Source: an uncultured Erysipelotrichaceae bacterium (lineage in GTDB: Bacteria > Bacillota_I > Bacilli_A > Erysipelotrichales > Erysipelotrichaceae). From it: DNA of 9,400 nt. Position numbers and translations under genes: made by a program. This document shows positions 7,038-9,400 of the stretch, piece by piece. The notes beneath the pieces were generated by a model. The model was not told the DNA's origin. It saw only the letters and a list, made by a program, of their open reading frames with translations, and searched no databases. How positions within the stretch are numbered: position 1 is the stretch's first letter; the number at the start of each line of letters is the position of its first letter. The DNA is taken from positions 1-9,400 of the forward strand of contig CALNCD010000170.1 of NCBI GenBank assembly GCA_937874965.1. Reading direction: 5' to 3'.

Positions 7038-9400
7038 ATGGATGATTTTTTTAAGCGACTAGGATTTACACCTGAGGAACTGGTGCATTTTGAATCCGCA
7101 TCGATTGAAAAGAAACAATTCTCAATGATGCGGGCTACAACGCATCTGACATTGAAACTCGACAAGCCGCTTCCGTATGACCTGTATCAGAAACTGACGA
7201 ATCAAGTCGTCTCGATTACCGGATATCCTTTGGATCTGGAAATTCTGGTTCGTGATACGGAGATGAGTCTGCGGGATATCCATAAATATAAAGAGCACAT
7301 TATCAAACAGTTCATTCCTTTAGCTGTTTTGGAGGATCTGTGGTTCAGTGTCCAAGGCAAGCAGTGCAGTTTTCATTATCCTAAAGAATACTCTAAAGAA
7401 CAGTTGGAAAATGCTGTCACATTGTTTAATGAACAGATGGCTAAGGCTGGATGTGTTTTAGAGTGCACTTTAGAAGAAAAGGCGAAGCCGCAGGCCACGA
7501 AAGAAGATCTGGAAGTGGTCAAGCGGACAACATCGCCCAAACCGGTTCATGAGTCTTCTGAAATACGCTCGACCAAGCAGAAATACCGTAAAGCACGTAA
7601 AGACATGAATCCGATTCCCCTCAGTAAACTGAGTGAGGAATGCAAGAATATCTGTGTTGAAGGGGTCGTCTTTCAGATTGAGCAGCGCTCTATTCCGAAT
7701 GATAAAGTCATCGAATCGTTCTATATCTATGATGACGAGGATGCCATTGCAATGAAGCGGTTTACCGAAAAGGACCTCGCAGAAGAAGATATTATCCACG
7801 AAGGCGAGAGTATTCGTTTTTTCGGGGATTATCTGGCGGATTCGTACGCACGGGAGAACGTCTTCAGAATCAATTCTTTCCAGAGAATCGAACCTTTGTT
7901 TGATTACAAGGATACCGCTTCGAAAAAGCGGGTTGAACTCCATAGCCATACGACATTTTCAGAAATGGATGGTGTAATGGATGTCAGCGCATTGGTGAAG
8001 CGGGCAGTCAAATGGAAGCATCGGGGAATTGCGATTACGGATCACAACGTGGTTCAGTCATTTCCGAAGGCTTATCATGCTCTGCAACGGGAGAAAACCA
8101 AGAATCCGGATCTTGATTTTAAAATTGCCTACGGAATTGAAATGAATATGGTGAATCTGGATCTGACAATCGTCCGTAATCCGCATCATCAGTTGATTCA
8201 GTCGGCAACCTATGTTGTCTTTGATTTGGAGACCACTGGGCTGAGCGCCCGTTTTGACCATATCATTGAGTTTGGTGCGGTCAAGATCAAGGATAATCAA
8301 GTGATTGACCGCAAACAGCTTTTCATCAAGCCTCCAGTGGGAATACGTTCTTTCATCAGTGAACTGACCAATATCACGGATGAAACTCTCCGCGGGGCAC
8401 CGACACTAGCACAGGCCATGCCTGAATTGCTTGATTTTATTGGTGATAGTGTTCTCGTTGCCCATAATGCTTCCTTTGATCTGCGTTTCATGCAGGCTGC
8501 TTTGGCTTCCCTAGGACGTGATCCTCTCGAGAATACGGTGATTGATACTCTGGACTTCGCCAGAGCTCTATTCAAGAAAAGAACGTCATACCGTCTTGGC
8601 GGCATCGCCCGCTTCTATAAGATTACCTATGCTGAAGAAGTGGCACACCGTGCAGACTATGATGCCGAAGTTCTTGCCAATGTCTTGCTGGCTATGTTTC
8701 GTGAAGAACAGGTTTCATCCTTCCAGACCATTGATGAACTGCAGACATTGTCGGATGAGGACGCCTTCAAAAAGGCCAATAAATATCATATTAATTTACT
8801 TGCCAAGGATGAAATCGGATTGAAGCATCTCTATGAATTGGTTTCGCTCTCGCATACGGATTATCTGCTGGTCCGTGAAAAATCCGAGGCCTCAAAATCA
8901 GATTCGATTGTATCTGAACCGCGTATTCCAAAAGAAGAGATTCTGAAAGTCAGGGAACACTTGCTGCTTGGGTCAAGCTGTCTGAATGGTGAAGTCTTTG
9001 AAGCTGCTGCAAATCAGGAACAAGGAGATCTGGAAGCAGCGATGGCAATGTATGACTATATTGAGATTCAGCCTTTGACCAACTATCTTCCTTTGATCAA
9101 TTCCGGCAGTGTTGAGAACATGGAACGGATCAAGGCAATCTTGAAGGTCATCATTGAAACCGCCCGTAAACTTGGTAAACCGGTTGTCGCCAGCGGGGAT
9201 GCCCATTATCTGGATGAACATGATAAAATTTTCCGGGATGTCTATATTAATGCACAAGGAATTGGCGGAGTTCGTCATCCTTTGTATATCTACAATGCTG
9301 AGAAACGGGCACAGGCTCTTATGCCCGATCAGCATTTTACCAAACCATCACATTATTACCATATCCAAGCGTTACCACCAGATCAAGAAAAGTTACGGTC
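7038..9400 (+). CDS. polC: PolC, DNA polymerase III alpha subunit of Gram-positive type (N-terminal 787 codons, 3' end outside window)
   Basis: PolC is the replicative polymerase of low-GC Gram-positives, carrying its own proofreading exonuclease. The frame is open from ATG 7038 to the window end, 787 codons of a protein usually near 1440. After an N-terminal domain (about 1-190) with a charged linker comes an OB fold (about 205-295, around CVEGVVFQIEQR). The PHP domain starts at HSHTTFSEMDG (302-312) with ITDHN (333-337). It is interrupted by a DEDDh 3'-5' exonuclease (about 390-560): D396 and E398 in FDLETTG, D481 in HNASFD, H537 and D542 in HRADYD. PHP resumes at GSSCLNGEVFEAA (from 645) and ASGDAHYLDEHDKIF (718-732). 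All exonuclease residues are present, so proofreading should be active. The polymerase palm is beyond the window. After PDQHF (residue 767) the conserved RTTxEML continuation is not seen, so the last 21 codons may not be PolC. Confidence 0.95.
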   Translation, partial: MDDFFKRLGFTPEELVHFESASIEKKQFSMMRATTHLTLKLDKPLPYDLYQKLTNQVVSITGYPLDLEILVRDTEMSLRDIHKYKEHIIKQFIPLAVLEDLWFSVQGKQCSFHYPKEYSKEQLENAVTLFNEQMAKAGCVLECTLEEKAKPQATKEDLEVVKRTTSPKPVHESSEIRSTKQKYRKARKDMNPIPLSKLSEECKNICVEGVVFQIEQRSIPNDKVIESFYIYDDEDAIAMKRFTEKDLAEEDIIHEGESIRFFGDYLADSYARENVFRINSFQRIEPLFDYKDTASKKRVELHSHTTFSEMDGVMDVSALVKRAVKWKHRGIAITDHNVVQSFPKAYHALQREKTKNPDLDFKIAYGIEMNMVNLDLTIVRNPHHQLIQSATYVVFDLETTGLSARFDHIIEFGAVKIKDNQVIDRKQLFIKPPVGIRSFISELTNITDETLRGAPTLAQAMPELLDFIGDSVLVAHNASFDLRFMQAALASLGRDPLENTVIDTLDFARALFKKRTSYRLGGIARFYKITYAEEVAHRADYDAEVLANVLLAMFREEQVSSFQTIDELQTLSDEDAFKKANKYHINLLAKDEIGLKHLYELVSLSHTDYLLVREKSEASKSDSIVSEPRIPKEEILKVREHLLLGSSCLNGEVFEAAANQEQGDLEAAMAMYDYIEIQPLTNYLPLINSGSVENMERIKAILKVIIETARKLGKPVVASGDAHYLDEHDKIFRDVYINAQGIGGVRHPLYIYNAEKRAQALMPDQHFTKPSHYYHIQALPPDQEKLR
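9339..9400. other. Terminal segment where PolC similarity and base composition change
   Basis: The polC frame remains open, but its product here (TKPSHYYHIQALPPDQEKLR) does not resemble the conserved RTTxEMLxxF segment expected after PDQHF, and neither of the other two forward frames restores it, which argues against a simple frameshift. The + strand becomes C- and A-rich (about 18 C against 7 G), while the preceding genes have a G-rich + strand. On the minus strand a frame of 20 codons (9399 down to 9337) ends in TAA exactly at this boundary, as if it were the end of another gene. It could be a rearrangement, the edge of an inserted element, a chimeric assembly end, or a divergent PolC loop. 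Confidence 0.3.

Noticed and set aside
7470..7949. A 159-residue minus-strand open frame.
   Set aside because: It lies wholly within polC, whose frame shows the OB and PHP domains there; no domain or ribosome binding site supports the reverse frame.
8542..8823. A 93-residue + strand open frame inside polC.
   Set aside because: It is out of frame with the exonuclease domain, which carries the intact HRADYD motif, and has no plausible start signal or domain.
60..9400. An 11-nt inverted match between 60-70 (GACCGTAACTT) and 9390-9400 at the very end of the window.
   Set aside because: The first copy is ordinary murG coding sequence, the match does not extend inward, and a single 11-nt match over such a length can occur by chance. 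It may be relevant only if the window end proves to be chimeric.
1..9400. CRISPR arrays, insertion sequences, tRNA or rRNA genes, riboswitches, prophage or defence genes.
   Set aside because: I read both strands for them and found none; coding density is nearly complete with conserved housekeeping genes.

Overview
The window is a run of core housekeeping genes, all on the + strand, packed end to end from a low-to-moderate GC Gram-positive bacterium (Bacillota). The evidence for this is a PolC-type replicative polymerase with an exonuclease inserted in a PHP domain, a DivIB-type division protein, the yloU-fakA(yloV) pair, and strong AGGAGG-type ribosome binding sites. TGA serves as the stop codon of divIB and tryptophan is encoded by TGG, so this is not a mollicute-type genetic code. 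The gene order (dcw-cluster tail, then yloU-fakA-recG-rnc-polC) and the peptide style suggest an Erysipelotrichia-like lineage; this is an inference from memory, not a search.

Region 1 (1-2285): tail of the division/cell wall (dcw) cluster. It holds the C-terminal half of murG (lipid II synthesis), murB (UDP-MurNAc synthesis) and divIB/ftsQ (divisome). The reading frames overlap (murG/murB by 14 nt, murB/divIB by 34 nt), implying one transcript with translational coupling.

Region 2 (2286-4336): after a 48-nt gap that overlaps a plausible extended -10 promoter come yloU (Asp23 family) and fakA (fatty acid kinase ATP-binding subunit), 3 nt apart. A short hairpin with a U-tract overlaps the fakA stop codon.

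Region 3 (4340-9400): recG (fork-reversal helicase), rnc (RNase III) and the first 787 codons of polC (DNA polymerase III alpha). A TATAAT box lies between recG and rnc. The polC ribosome binding site overlaps the rnc stop codon.

The genes cover precursor synthesis, septation, phospholipid precursor supply, fork repair, RNA processing and replication: a growth-and-division housekeeping block. No mobile element, CRISPR array, tRNA or rRNA is visible, there is no gene-free stretch over 300 nt, and I see no convincing novel system. The points most worth checking are the odd recG start behind a terminator-like hairpin, the compressed gene order compared with Bacillus, and the last ~60 nt, where the polC frame stays open but the conserved PolC peptide appears to be lost.
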